From: Polytrichum commune
Taxonomy: Eukaryota; Streptophyta; Polytrichopsida; Polytrichales; Polytrichaceae
DNA: 64,000 nucleotides
Direction: 5' to 3'
Assembly (NCBI GenBank): GCA_950295325.1
Contig: OX485803.1
Span: forward strand, 77,083,554-77,147,553
How positions within the stretch are numbered: position 1 is the first letter of the stretch; each line of letters opens with the position of its first letter. The notes under the pieces are model-generated. The model made no database searches. It saw only the letters and a list, made by a program, of their open reading frames with translations, and was not told the origin of the DNA. Below, one piece after another: positions 1 to 12,424 of the stretch. The position numbers were made by a program, and so were the translations under genes.

Positions 1-1890
1 AACCGGCAAAAATGTGTGAATCTAGCCAAAAAAGATGTGGAAATATCAATCCCCTGTAATTATTATAATAATTATGATATTGAAATAAAATATTATCGAG
101 GAGGAGGCCTAGAGCCTCCTGCCGAAATGCTGCCCTCTGAGGCGGCCACGTCGCCTCAGAGGGTAGGGTTAGGGTTGGTTCTTTTCTTGGACGTGGAGGG
201 AGTTGTGTGGTGGCTTCGCCACCGCTCCGCTCCCCTGGTTTTGATTCTGGTCTGTTCCTTCGGAGTCTTGGCAATGCTGTTCTACTTCTTCTACTCGCCG
301 ACTGACGGTGCGATACAAGGGAAGGAATCCGCATGTCTGGAGGTTTTTTTAGTGGCCTCTGCTTGCCAGGTATATTCATCATCATCACTCGTCACGGTCA
401 GTCAGTCAGTCAGTCCACTAAAGCTTCGGCCCTTGAGATCTTGCAAATAGAGGTCGCAATATTTAGGAGGAGGCTTCCATAGGCTAAGTTCTTGCGCCTC
501 CTTTCCTTTCCTCGAAATTTATTTATAATCTGTGGACGAGTAAGTTTCGACGATCCTCTCAAACTATCTATGAGGTTGCCAGCATAGTGCGAGGTAGAGC
601 GAGGTGATTAGGTTGCAGCTAGCTAGGTTAGAGTTTAGGATTTTTTTCCGACATCTTTTCATCTGGTTTGACATCTTTTCCTGCTCGGCGAACTGCTTCA
701 CCACTAAGTTCGTGTAATAGGTAGCTGTGTCTACTAATCGATAAGGAGAGATAGTTCCAAGGTTGATGATGTTCCGTGGTTGCCCTTCAGACTAATCTCA
801 CTCTCCACGTTTTAGGAGTTATTTTTCTTACTATGTGGATTCTTGCACCTTGCCCCTGTGCATTCATTCAATGCTAGACATGAATTTTTGAAAATCACGC
901 GGCAAGAGCGACGTGGAAATTTTCTTTCTTTCTGTTTGTCTCACACAAGAGCGCTTCTTACAGCTCCGGAAGTTTATTCTGTCATTTTGATATTGTTTTC
1001 AACCTTTCGCGTGGATCGTTTCATGTGGTCATCTTATGTCGTGAACGGCATATTTATTTCACGGTGATAGAGAAAGGAAGATTGTCACTCTAATGGAAGA
1101 CGAATCGTCTTAATTTTGCACGGCTAGCATTTCATTTCTGCATTGTTCAGTCAGTAAAATTGCATTTACGAAGTTGCCTGGAGCTAAGCACTTCTCTACT
1201 TGTGAGTATTTCCAGAGAACCTTCTTGGATAGATTTGAAGCGGTCATTGCCTCTTAAGACAAAACCCTTGGAAAGTTCTATGGTAGAGGGGAGATACTTG
1301 TGAGAGGTATTGTTTTTTTTTACTTTAATTTTTTAAATTTCTATATATCTGGGTTCCGATCCTCCAATCCTGTTTCCCTTTCGTGCCATTGAAGTTGTGA
1401 AGTACTATCAACAATTCATTTGGCAGTGAAACGTATCCTCTCGGAACTTAGGAAGATTCTCTGCCTCTGATGGACAGAAGTCATAAATACTCATTAAGTA
1501 TTGAAACCGATTGACACCAGCACTGGCTTACAGGAGAACATGAACAAACAAAGAAATGCCAATATGAATGCATGAATTTTTTTCAGTGTTTGGAAACAGG
1601 TGCTGGGGTTATATAACACCATGTTCTTTCAATTGGTGTGATTGTCGTAGGATTGGCCTTCTAGCCAATTCTCAAACTATTTCTGGACTTTAGAACCTTC
1701 ATGAATGAAGGCAGATGCTCAAGGACATTGGTCAATTGTGTAGATGCAATGTATTATCATTTTAGCTTCAGTTAATTCGGTGGAGAGAAAAAAATCTCTG
1801 GGTTGCCGTGGCTATTTGAGTGTTGAATATGTGTAGATGTTGTTCTATTTTGCTCAAATAATGGAATCTATTTACAGTGTTATCTTAACA
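1..1890. other. No confident gene; GC-rich start with two hairpins
   Basis: No coding region can be supported here. The first 200 bases hold two short perfect stems: a 7-bp stem (102-108 with 114-120) and a 12-bp stem (133-144 with 152-163, 7-nt loop). The open frame over 16-450 opens with GTG, has no recognisable domain and is low in complexity, so it is not called. The rest is ordinary AT-leaning intergenic sequence. Confidence 0.5.
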
Positions 1891-1906
1891 CTGCAGATCT
1901 ATACAC

Positions 1907-2248
1907 GTGCGTTATTTGTTCAGCGAGTATGGACCTCTTGATTGTGGTGTACAGCCACCGTTGGAGAGGGTACCTAAGCCGTTGGAGGTTGTGAAGAATT
2001 CGGAGAACCGCTTTGTGGCCATGTCGGCCATGGATGATCTCCTACCTGCCCATTTCCGCTTAGACTCTTCATGCACACCATCCAGGGATAGCCTTGCTCC
2101 TCCACCTTCCACACCCCCACAACCCTATTTGTCTGACTTGACAAATCGATTCTCTCCTCCTTCCACTTCAGGTGCTCATCACTATGCAACTCCAGAATCA
2201 CCCATAACCAGCGAATTTTTTTTCACTTTTTACTGGGGGGTGAAATAG
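1907..2248 (+). CDS. Candidate exon, unrecognised Pro/Ser-rich protein
   Basis: An open stretch follows a possible acceptor (CTGCAG, 1891-1896). It codes for a sequence rich in Pro, Ser and Leu, including the string PPPSTPPQP, and ends in a stop at 2248 just after a T-run. I recognise no domain. A possible GT site lies at about 2171 (TTCAG before GTGC), so the exon could end earlier. It is as likely to be a chance open frame or a remnant as a real exon. No partner exons were found on either side. Confidence 0.22.
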   Translation: MRYLFSEYGPLDCGVQPPLERVPKPLEVVKNSENRFVAMSAMDDLLPAHFRLDSSCTPSRDSLAPPPSTPPQPYLSDLTNRFSPPSTSGAHHYATPESPITSEFFFTFYWGVK

Positions 2249-2668
2249 CTATTATAATGGTTGTTTACATTGCAGTTTCGGCTATGTGAACATGTAAGGA
2301 AATTGTAAACATTCGCGATGAAATGTGTGGTAGAATGAAATTGCCGCTATCTAAAATGGACAGTAGAGAAATGCAAATGCGATACTTGTTGTGATGCCTT
2401 TTGGAAGTTTAGCTAAATGAAAAATAAAAAATATTGCAAGGCCACTATTGGAACAAGGAAATGCAGCAGTAAATATGCGAAATTACATCCCACAAAATAC
2501 GTCACAAAAAATTTAGGAGGAAACCACTTCTTTATTTACAATGGCATGCATCGCCAATAAGCCGTATGAGATGTAGGCTCTTAAAAGTAGAAGTTATATA
2601 AGATCCTTGTATTCTAAATAGTTATGAAGAAGTGGGAAAAACCCCCTAAATGTCTCATTCTATGCAAA

Positions 2669-5600
2669 TCAAACACCAAGTGCATATCGGCCGCGCTTCG
2701 GCTTGCAAGCTCTCCAATCTGAAACGACATCCTTGTACGGGAATGATGTCAATGTGTAATGTTTTTGTGCAAACATTGTTGTAGCAAGAGGTAAATGTTC
2801 AGTTAAGCGGTTGCGGAGTTTGTTCTTCAAGAAAGAAACATTGGAAAATGTTCTTTCGTCTTCTACGCTCCCAAGAACCTACAAAATGGATGCAAAGAGA
2901 CAAAGTCAGTAAGAAACCAACTTGCATTCAAGAACATGAATACAAAAAGCATGAGAAAGTTTAATGAAGTAACATATTTTCAAAATATAACCCCGTACCT
3001 GGATCATCGCAATTTCTGCGAGCTTAAAGAACTCGGGAAACATACCCTTCAAAGGGGCAGATTGTGCCAAGGCACGCCATAGTTTGGTTAAGGGATGAAT
3101 GTGGGTGTCCATGGCCCTCATTGCATGAGGAGAATTATTCGCCATAGCCACAGCAAACCAATGCAACTGCCGATCAAGTGCCATAGCACTCAACACTGCT
3201 GGACATGTATCACAAACATTTGTAGCGCTAGAGAAATCCTTGGTGTGAGCATATGTTTGCTTCAAAGTGTTCATGTACCCTGTGAGTTTGTCCTCATGCC
3301 CTGGCTCAAGCCAAAATTGAGGATATACAATGGACAGTGCATCCATTACCTCACTAGGGGGAAACCTACTTCCCAATTCCATCACCATCATGGCTGCAGC
3401 ATCTGCAATAAAAAACCAACACATTAGATCCATGCTCATGGATGCAAAACCTTGATATAATCAAAAGATGCAAAAATACAAACAAACAAACAAAACTAAA
3501 AACAAACACATACCTGCAACCTCGACCTTCACCTCCGATATCGTTCTATAAAATAATTCTCTTGTCACAAAACTCCTCAAGTGTGTGACATGATCAACGC
3601 AAGTCGCATTGAGGTGGGAACCGGCTGAAGTTGACAAATGGGCCTCAAAAACCAAGTGCTCAACACAATCATTCACATCTGGATGCCACCTTAGGCGTAT
3701 GCTCTCATGCGAAAGGTCACATATCTTTTTGAAGCATGAAAATGCATCAGAAATGAATGCATTATTTGTGCAATACAAGTCATTCACATCTGAGATACAA
3801 AGGCTCAATGCCCTTGTGAAATCACACACATATACACTAGGGGATTGTGCAAAGACAACCAAGGCTTTCACAGCCTCTAGAAGAGGTAGCACTGCAGCCA
3901 AGGTCAGTAAAGACTTGATATCAGTCATGAGTTCATAATTTACCTTGGCTGCCGGGATTGTTGGTTTTACAAGATGATCAGAGTACATCTTCACCAAAAG
4001 GGTGCGGTACTCCGACAAAACACGTTTCAATGGACTCAACATTGAAATCCACCTCGTTTTTACATTTTGAAGAATTTTTCTGCCCTTAGACTCAAGCAAT
4101 TCAGCAAGTTTTTGGAGCTCCAAATAACGTTTTGGGGACTTACTAAAATACTTGTGCAAAGCAGCTAGTAGGGTTTCAATCCTAGCCACCATCTCCAGAT
4201 CTGATAGACATTGCACTGCAAGGTTGCTTCGATGTGCCACACAATGCATGCCTTGCATGTGTGGCGCATGAGAAACCTGCAGCTTGTTAGTGACACCATT
4301 CCTCTTCCCTTGCAAAACCGATGCACCATCTGCCCCAAATGCCATGAATCGGTCTCTAATCTGATGTGGGGTTAACCCACCTTCATTAGTGAGTGCACCA
4401 AGAATCATCTTGGTTATATTATCAGCACCACCACCCTCAGTCACACGCTGCAAGCACAACAACATTGGCACTCTTTCCCAATCTTGAATTATGTAAACAT
4501 GCATGCTTATCCAAGATTGGTTGTCCAACGTTGTGACTTCATCGCAAGTGATAGAGAAGTAAAGGGCTGTACTTACTACTTCTTTTGTCCTTGTTTGCAC
4601 AACGTTAAACAAACTCTCAGCCATTTCCCAACCCGACCCCTCGGTCCAATGCTTCAATGGAACCTGCACATACACTTAAGTGCCATTACTAACCAACACG
4701 ATGTTTCAAAACAAAATTAATAACATGTGTAACTGAAACTGAAAGGAAATGAAGGATTCTGACCTTAGGAACGCCCAGGAATTGTAACAGCTCCTTCATG
4801 GGTGAATATTCAGTCATAGGTCTTCCAAATTGTAACAAGTGGAAGATGACTGCCATTTGCACTTCCTTGCGTTTTGGAGGAGCCCCAGCTGTAACTAGGG
4901 TTCCAATATCATTAACAGGCAGTGCTGCAAATGTCCTCTCAGCACGCTTGTGGACGGAATTATGGTCCCAATACCATTCACCTTTCTTCACCTTCAAAAA
5001 AGGTAAGTCGTTGAGTGCTCTCTTCCATCCTTGGTGTTTTTTCAGGTTGTCATCTTTTGCATCCAGTATTTTGTCTCTGCCATTTACTTTAGAACAGATG
5101 ATACATCGAACTTTGTCAAATGTACCATCCCCTTCAGGGTCCTGTTGAGACCATGGGTATTTTGCTGCCCAATTTTCTTGAAATCTGCACCAAAACCACC
5201 CTAAACCAGTGAGAAACAAGACATCATCAAGAACATATCCTCATAATGCCAAAAAAAATCCCCATAGGAAGTGTCCCTAAACCCATAATGTTTGGGGAGA
5301 CACGTGCGTGGCGGGTTTGGGTCGGGTATAAACCCCCCCCCCCCCCCCCGGTCTAGAGCAGGTGGAGCGGGCCCTTCCGGTAGAGGCCACGTTTAGGCCT
5401 TCCGGTGGAGGCCACATTTAGGCCCTTCCGGTGGACGCCAAGAATAAAACCTTTCACAACAACAAAAAAAGCAGGTGGAGCGGGCCCTTAAAAAGTTTCA
5501 CAACAATACACAACAAAAAAATGATTAGACGTGGCCTCAACCCGTAGGGCCTAATCATTTTTTTGTTGTTGTGAAAGGTTTTATTCTTGGCGTCCACCGG

Positions 5601-6151
5601 AAGGGCCTAAATGGACACTTCCTATGCTGAGGCCCTCAAGAAAGAAAAAAACTTGAGAAAGAAAAAATATCACACATGAATTGACATGTTAGAAATTGAA
5701 ATGACACATGCTTAGAAATTGGAAATTGAGACGACATTTTTGAATAATCTTAGCCCTCAGCCAATGCATTACTCCCCAAAAAATACAGCCATGGTTTAGG
5801 GTTTAGGAGGTACCTTCTTTTCGGAATTTTTCGCTTCTTTGTTGGAGGTTCAGGTGAGGTTGGTAGCAATTGGGTGTCTGATTGCTCATGGAAGCCATCT
5901 AAGCTGTTGCTACCACCACTTGAAGGCGCATCGACAGTGATTGGGGAGCCACTGATGTCCAATGCATTAGCCTCAAATGGAGCAGGTACATGCAGTGGGG
6001 TGGGAGAAACAATGGTTGCAGACGCGGTTGAAGAGATGTGGACAACCTCTTGCATTGCGGCAGTTGATAATTCTCCCCCAGGGGTGATCATCAACACCCT
6101 CTGCTTGAATGAGGGACGTTTTCCAGAACCAGATGCAGGAGCCATTGCCAT
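2669..6151 (-). CDS. hAT-type transposase-like protein, five exons, intact
   Basis: Five minus-strand exons splice in phase with GT/AG borders: 6151-5814, 5184-4764, 4663-3514, 3402-2999 and 2878-2669. They give 2,523 nt, about 840 aa with no internal stop. The N-terminus is Ser/Pro-rich and ends in a basic nuclear-localisation-like run (KKRKIPKRR, about residues 104-112). Exon 2 holds a BED/TTF-like zinc finger start (CIIC, later KKH). Exon 3 holds the hAT core: CDEV, then FGADGAS, then TRWISML. Exon 5 ends with the hAT dimerisation signature (VEDERTFSN, KNKLRNRL). The acidic positions expected of a hAT DDE core therefore look present. It resembles the plant hAT/C17orf113-like family. I found no convincing terminal inverted repeats or 8-bp target duplication, so it could be a domesticated gene or an element whose ends I missed. 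The start at 6151 was chosen because it is the first ATG before the conserved part; ATG 6145 is also possible. A foldback element sits in intron 1. Confidence 0.82.
5263..5626. mobile_element. Foldback/MITE-like element in intron 1 of the hAT-like gene
   Basis: The outer ends are a perfect 14-bp inverted repeat (5263-5276 with 5613-5626). Inside, a perfect 52-bp inverted repeat pairs 5419-5470 with 5558-5609, and a third, 18-bp, inner pair lies at 5511-5528 and 5551-5568. A C-homopolymer run lies near 5333-5350, and short direct copies of a CTTCCGGTGGAGGCCAC-type motif occur at about 5376-5420. No clear target duplication was seen. It has no coding capacity. It lies wholly within the intron 5185-5813. 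Confidence 0.75.
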
Positions 6152-6216
6152 GGTAGAGCAACTGCCACCTACACTCACTGCAACTGCCGGAGCAGGGGAT
6201 CGCAGATCCACAGGCG

Positions 6217-6400
6217 ACCACACAAAACCAACTCCCAGGTAGCCAGGCGATGTGGAGTGGCGCGGCGAGGCGAACACCAGGAGATCACACAAAACCAGAT
6301 CGGGCAAAGGCGACGATGCCAATGCACACACAATAGGCGATCACACAAAACCGGATCGGCCAAAGGCGACGCCAATGCACATACAATGCACCAATGCACA
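6217..6400. repeat. 56-bp tandem duplication upstream of the hAT-like gene
   Basis: The motif GATCACACAAAACC begins at 6283 and again at 6339, a 56-bp period. A third, diverged start lies near 6217. The following 60 bases are rich in AATGCACA-type short repeats. It lies in the presumed 5' leader or promoter of the minus-strand hAT-like gene. Confidence 0.6.
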
Positions 6401-7600
6401 CACAATGCACACACAACAATTGCACATACCACTTCGCAAAACAACAATGCACATACCTGTTGATTGCAGATTCCATAAATAAGATGTCGCCACTCCCAGC
6501 TCTGTAACGCCCACTCCCTATAGCCACACCCATCCTCATCCTCATTAGTGAATGCAGTGAGAATTGTGCACAAACCCTACCTAAAAAATGCCCAGACTTC
6601 AATGTGGCTCCAAGCCTCCAACTCTGACGGCCTCAACATAACAACCATGCACAGCATTGTCTATCAGATCTGGAGTCTGGAGTCTGGAGAGAGTGGACAA
6701 TGCACAAGTTCGCCGCGAATGGAACCACCGGATGAATCTGCCAGTCTGCGAAAGGGCTTCATCCATATGAACAGGCGGCCGCGAATGGCCAGGAGCGACG
6801 TGGAGAATCCGGCGACATAAGGTGGCGGAGTGGAGGGATGGGCCGCCGATGTGTAGGGTTGGCGAGGTGACCTAACGGCGACGTGACGGAATGGGCGGGA
6901 GGTGGGGGCAGCATGGAGGAGCTTTACTGCTTCTACTCATGGTAGATTTGGGCGATTTGGGGACACCTAGATTTGATTATTCTAATAGGGAATTTCGTGG
7001 CATCATTTAGATTATAGCATTAAATGCGAAGAATTGCCCAAATAAAATTCGCTGCCCATAACCCCCCTCTCCCTGCCCCAAGGTTCTGTCATGTCGCTAA
7101 ACCCTAAACCTCTCCATGTGTCCCCAATTACTTTTGATTCTCGGTTATCAGTCACTCCTGGATGCTCTACTGCACAATGGAGTAGCAGCCGTGGGGAAAA
7201 TGGATCAAATAGTACAATGGAGAAATTTTGAAAAACAAAAAACAAAAATCCTGCAATACAACAATCACAAATCACGTTGCAAACATGAAATTAGGCTTAC
7301 TATCCCAAAGAAGACGACATCTCTGACATCATTATATCACATCACATGTGAACGCATTCTCAAAGGAGTCAGAACAAGGAAAAGAACAATGGGCATCTAA
7401 TATGAGGCTAACTGCTGTAAAAAGAACCGAAGAATTCAAGTTGAATGAATTTGCACAAGGTTTGCAAACCTAAAGTACTCATCATCATCTTCTTTCAAAG
7501 TGAATACAAAACTCATCCTCCAGTGAGAAACGCACTGAAGGGCATTAGGCTGAATTCTGATTCATTCAAGAACTGAAGAGGCTATGTCTACATAGCTACA
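6401..7600. other. Intergenic, no gene supported
   Basis: This lies between the start of the hAT-like gene and the exon group at 7602. It is GC-rich around 6700-6920, as a promoter or leader might be. A short open piece around 7420-7459 (EEFKLNEFAQ) ends at a possible GT donor and could be a further upstream exon of the next gene, but no acceptor or phase could be fixed. Confidence 0.4.
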
Positions 7601-7601
7601 G

Positions 7602-8905
7602 CACAAGTGATGATGCCAATATCGAGAAACGAGAAGCTACGTGGCAGGAGAAAATTTTGGTGGCTTCTAGAGAGCTTGAGCTGGTGGAGGCAGAACTTTC
7701 TAATTTGCCTGATTATGAACCTCCAACACAAGAAATTGTAAGTTTTTTCTGTTTCTTTGGTGCTCTTTATCTGCACCTTGAAAGATACCAACTGGACCTG
7801 GTGCACTATGCGAACTCCATACAAGGTTGTGCGTGACAAGCATGAAGCTGTTGTTCACTCTCAGTCATCAGAGGTACTAAAGGTTTTGCACTCAATTCTA
7901 GTAAACCATCATCTCTTCATTGTGGAAAGTCTGCATACATGAGGTCTTAGTTCTCACACATGTGACAAGGCTTCTCCAGTTGGCTGTACTTTTCCTTCAC
8001 ATTGGATTTACTTCTTGATAGGAATGTAACTCTTATGTCTTCAGGAGCAAGTATTCTCTTGTAGGTTATTGAACCAAGTCTAAGTGTACAACAATGATAT
8101 ATGAGTCATTTTTTGGTGATAGGTGTCTAAATCATAGAGCACAGTGACTACTTTGCAGCAGATCTCATGGCAAAGAACGTTCTGACCTAATACTACCATC
8201 TCTCAAAATTGACCTATTCATTGACATTAGTTCTGGCTGGTACAGGCCCAGGGTGTGCACTATTCATTAAAACCAAGCATCACGTGCGTGCATGCCCCTT
8301 ATTAAAATACCCCTTTATACATTTTATTTTTTCTAAAATCAAGCAATATACTTACAAATCTCATTGCTTCAAAATACATTTCCATACATACACAAGGGTC
8401 CAAAAACAAATACAGAAATTGTATATAACATGTGTACAAATGTTTGGAAATGCAAAAATATGGCCCTATTATATGTATAATATCAAATCATGGATTTTTA
8501 GTTATAAAGTCGTTACTTAGTGGATGAAAAAACACATGATTCTTGGTCCAGGTCTAACTTGAACGCGTAAACGCGTAAATGCGTACTTTACATATATTTT
8601 TCTATAGCCTCATGTATATCTACTTCTTGCTTAATAGCAATATGTCTCTTGTACGTACATTTTGTACATGCTTGTTTTAAATAATACCCCTTTTGTGCAG
8701 CCACGTGTATAAATACAGTACTTGAACAGTGCACTCCCTGGGGGTACAGGTTGTAGATTTTGAAGCTGAAGATATTGAATTCAAAATGAGACCACGAGGT
8801 GGGCGGAAACGTGTTATGATTCAACATGTTGATGACCTTTTTACCAAACGATCTGCCATCAAAGTCATGTCTGAGTTGTCAGGAAGGAAGTGTCAGTCAT
8901 GTTAA
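7602..8905 (+). CDS. Unrecognised coiled-coil-like protein, three exons (partial)
   Basis: Three short exons fit together in phase with GT/AG borders: 7602-7737, 7826-7873 and 8750-8905, ending in a TAA. The first is charged and helical and contains the string ELSNLPDYEPP. The second reads VVRDKHEAVVHSQSSE. The third contains MRPRGGRKRV and DDLFTKRSAIKV. The ELxxLPxYEPP pattern recalls the arm and hinge regions of SMC-related proteins (SMC5 or GMI1-like), but this is a weak resemblance and not a call. The 5' end is missing, so this is either the 3' part of a gene with exons I could not place or a decaying remnant. Coding-like composition and consistent splice phases argue against chance. Confidence 0.45.
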
Positions 8906-10260
8906 ATCTGGTAGTAGTGTGTATATACTGTCCCTTTACAAGGGAAATCATTCAATAGGAATACAAACTTGTAGGGAGAACTTTACTGGGAGTTGAATCA
9001 GGGCTCTTTTGGTCATTAAAGAATCATGAACATAAACTTCAACACACATCCTCAAAGGGTTATTTAGGGAAAAAAAATCGACACATCAAAGTCTTCTTGG
9101 CACAAGTATTAGCTAAATTATGCGACTGGAGTACACCATGTGCCATCTGAGAGATTCTCTTACCCCAGGCAATTGGACATCAGCACTAGGCTATCCTCCC
9201 AACATAAGCTGTATTTTTAGCATTATTATATAAAGTGAAATGGACTTAGTCGACAATTTATCCTGCACTGCACTTGTGATGTTGTGTGCTGTTTGTAAAA
9301 CATTTTAGTTCATTATGCTTATTCGACTGTCCCTGCATGAAACCTACCTATTTGTGAATAAACCAGGTAATCTACCTGCATACACAACTCCAAAATATTT
9401 GGAGCGGGGGAATTATTGCATACAAGCGTATATCTCATCCATCCAACATCAAAACTTGATCCCCTATAGGTTCGTTGTTGATTCATCTCATATCACTTGA
9501 ACTAGACTAATTTGGGAAAGAAACTTAGATAATAAGGAGACATCGATGTTGATATGAATAGCATGAATGTTGTGAATAGTTTTGTTGTGAGTATATTATT
9601 TATAGTAAGTAATGCTGGTACTTTCAGTGAATACTGCCGGGATGAACAATGCTTCCTAGATCTTATGGTGGCACTAATTTCATAGCATGAAGAAATTTAG
9701 GGTCACCTTCACTAATTTCCCACACGCACTATTATCCCACCCTCACTAAATGAGATAAATAGTGTAGTCAAGTGTTTGAGTTTTATAGCAAGCCTATGTT
9801 TATTTTACAAATAAAAATTGTAGAAACACCCTACCACGGTAATTAATCTTCTTTTTACATGCTGGAAGGTTTCATATTTCCGCTTTGGTGTGCATGAGAT
9901 TCAAATGGAGATTACTCTGTGATCCTCAAATACGTAACTTGTACTTTGTTCTTGATTTGATCATTTCATCTTCCACGAAGTCTTGGTAGATTCTCTTTTG
10001 TTTGCTGAGGCTATCGATTACCTCCTTCATGTAGTCCCAATTACCATCATCATTTTGCTATATATGATTGTGCTTTTAATGCACGCTAGGGCCACCTCAA
10101 AATGTAAGTGGGATACCCCAAACATGTAATTATACCTCAAAGATATCAATCTAAGTTTTTTTTTGTTGGTTATTTCCCCCCTCCCCTGTTATTGAGCATG
10201 TCATGATTGAGTTTGGTCTTAACTTCACACCTGCATACGAATGAACCGCCTCTCCTACGA
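8906..10260. other. Intergenic, one short dispersed repeat
   Basis: No gene is visible. The interval 9668-9757 is an inverted, diverged copy of about 90 bases at 21115-21205. The open frames here are short and have no domain signature. Confidence 0.5.
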
Positions 10261-10309
10261 GGGGCCTCCTCCTCCCACCAACGGTGGGGCCTCGGCCCCG
10301 AGTGGCTCG

Positions 10310-11525
10310 TTACAACATCATAATAATAATCATAATTCATAAAATTATATATATAAAAGGTAGAAGATATACATTATAATAAATATAAAATAAAATATCT
10401 TCTAAAGTCATAGTACGTTATATTATTTTATTTATTTAAGTTTTGATTGGATTGACAAACTCGGTTATAAAATTGAAAACATGTAATAAGCACCTTGTAA
10501 ATATAGTATTTATTTACTTAAATATAATAATCGCAAGTAATGTATTCATTAATAGCCAATTATGGTGGTTCATCAAATGGTCAGATAGGCCCCTTCGCAA
10601 TATTGAGTCTATAATGATTATATCAACTACGCAATCCAATTTTGATTGTAATTTTGTTAATATCATAAGTAGATAGTTGATCTAGCACATGTTTGTTGAT
10701 TCATCAATTGATTTGCTACAAATTAGTCCAGCATTTTAAGACAATAATATTTAGAAAATGACATTTATAAATCATTAAATACTAAATATTAATAAAATAC
10801 TAAATCTTTAAAACGTAAAATTAAACATTAGAAAGACCTTAAATCTTGAACAAATAATATCGTAATTGGCAAGAAATTAGACTATATAAATTAAAGGTCA
10901 ACCCTAAATCCTATACCTTAAACCATCAAAAACATTACAATTAAATGTTGAAAAAAATTGAAGCCTAGATTATTAAGGTTCAAAAATGATAATAATTAAA
11001 CGATAATATTAAAAGTTAAACCTTAGTGCATTAATATATAATAATATTTCACATGTATAGAATATTTAGTAAATTTTATTATATTATAAGTTGGTATTAT
11101 ATGACATTATTTATTTAGAGTTAGATATATAACCATCATGTCAATCATTTAACAACTCTAAAAATACAATGTTGAATTTTGAAGGTAATCGTAAATTTAA
11201 AATTTTATATAAATGAATGACATAAAAGATATAATAATACTAATATTTTTTAAATATAATTTTATTATAATACTCTAATTACAATACATAAATATTTTAT
11301 ACATTCTGTATGATTTAAGATATACATGACAATGAACATAAGATGACTATCTTCTAAGAGTTGAATCATTTTGTACTAGATCACTTATGTGACTTTTGAT
11401 TGGATAAGCATGATGGATTATAAGATAGGATTTATATAATAAAAACTTATGTACAATTTTTAGATTTTATAATATAGTTACTACTAGTCCATTTGTGGTG
11501 ACAAGATATTTATAAAAAAGTAATG

Positions 11526-11562
<37 letters not shown>

Positions 11563-12060
11563 CAAGATAAGGTATCTAAAAAATCCAATAATATAGTGTG
11601 TTCTCTATCACACGTAAAAAGAGTTGAAAAGACGATTTACATAATAACGTTGACATAAGTATGAAAGATAGAAATGATAGATTATTGCAAGTGTTCATAA
11701 AATGACCAAAGTCAAAGAATGAAGATGAAATATATAACATAAAATAATAAATAATAATTTATTTTTTTAAAACAATATAACATGAGGTATAAATAAATGA
11801 TATATTACTTGAAATTAGACTTGTGGGACAATGTTATGGATAGGGTACATTCAAATAATCTCAAGTTTCTGACTATAGCATATCCGAGTTATTGTAATAT
11901 TTTATCATCATCATATATTATATTATCTCTATGATCACATCTTACATATTGATTTGTTTGAAATCATTTTGATCCTATTACTATATATTTATTATTTATT
12001 ACATTTAATTGATTTTTTGAGTTCACCAATTTAGTATAAGGTGTTATATATTATTTTGAC
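10310..12060. other. Strongly AT-rich segment without genes
   Basis: Roughly 1.75 kb is much richer in A and T than its neighbours, with many short A/T runs and a (TA)n microsatellite at about 11530-11559. It is preceded by a small GC-rich island (about 10250-10310) with short hairpins. No long open frame is present. It could be relic transposon or matrix-attachment-type sequence; nothing decides between them. Confidence 0.55.
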
Positions 12061-12424
12061 ATATTACAAACGTTTGGACAATTACATCCGTGCAAAAGAA
12101 ATGAGTGTTGAACAATATAAACTGGCTATTACAACACGTCATAACCACATTTTGTACACATTGACAACTTGCCATAATTATCAAATTAACCATGTGGAAT
12201 CCAAAGCCACATCATGGCCTTGGAGACAATTCATGGGAGGTTAGAAAATAGGCGTAGAGCATCCAAAGCCACATCATGGCCTCTTGCCAACTAATTGAGG
12301 GAACAAGGGGGTATTACGTGCCAACTTGGAGGCGTTTCACTAAAGTTAATTCCATCCGAGCTTCTTGATGGATTCATCCGATTTTTGTTACCGGATGATT
12401 TTACTTGAGTGCCACGATTCCCCG

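Noticed and set aside
160-176. Telomere-like GGGTAGGGTTAGGG
   Set aside because: Only two or three units, with no array. It is chance or a short interstitial match.
16-450. 144-codon frame at the window start
   Set aside because: It opens with GTG, covers two hairpins and has no recognised domain or splice context.
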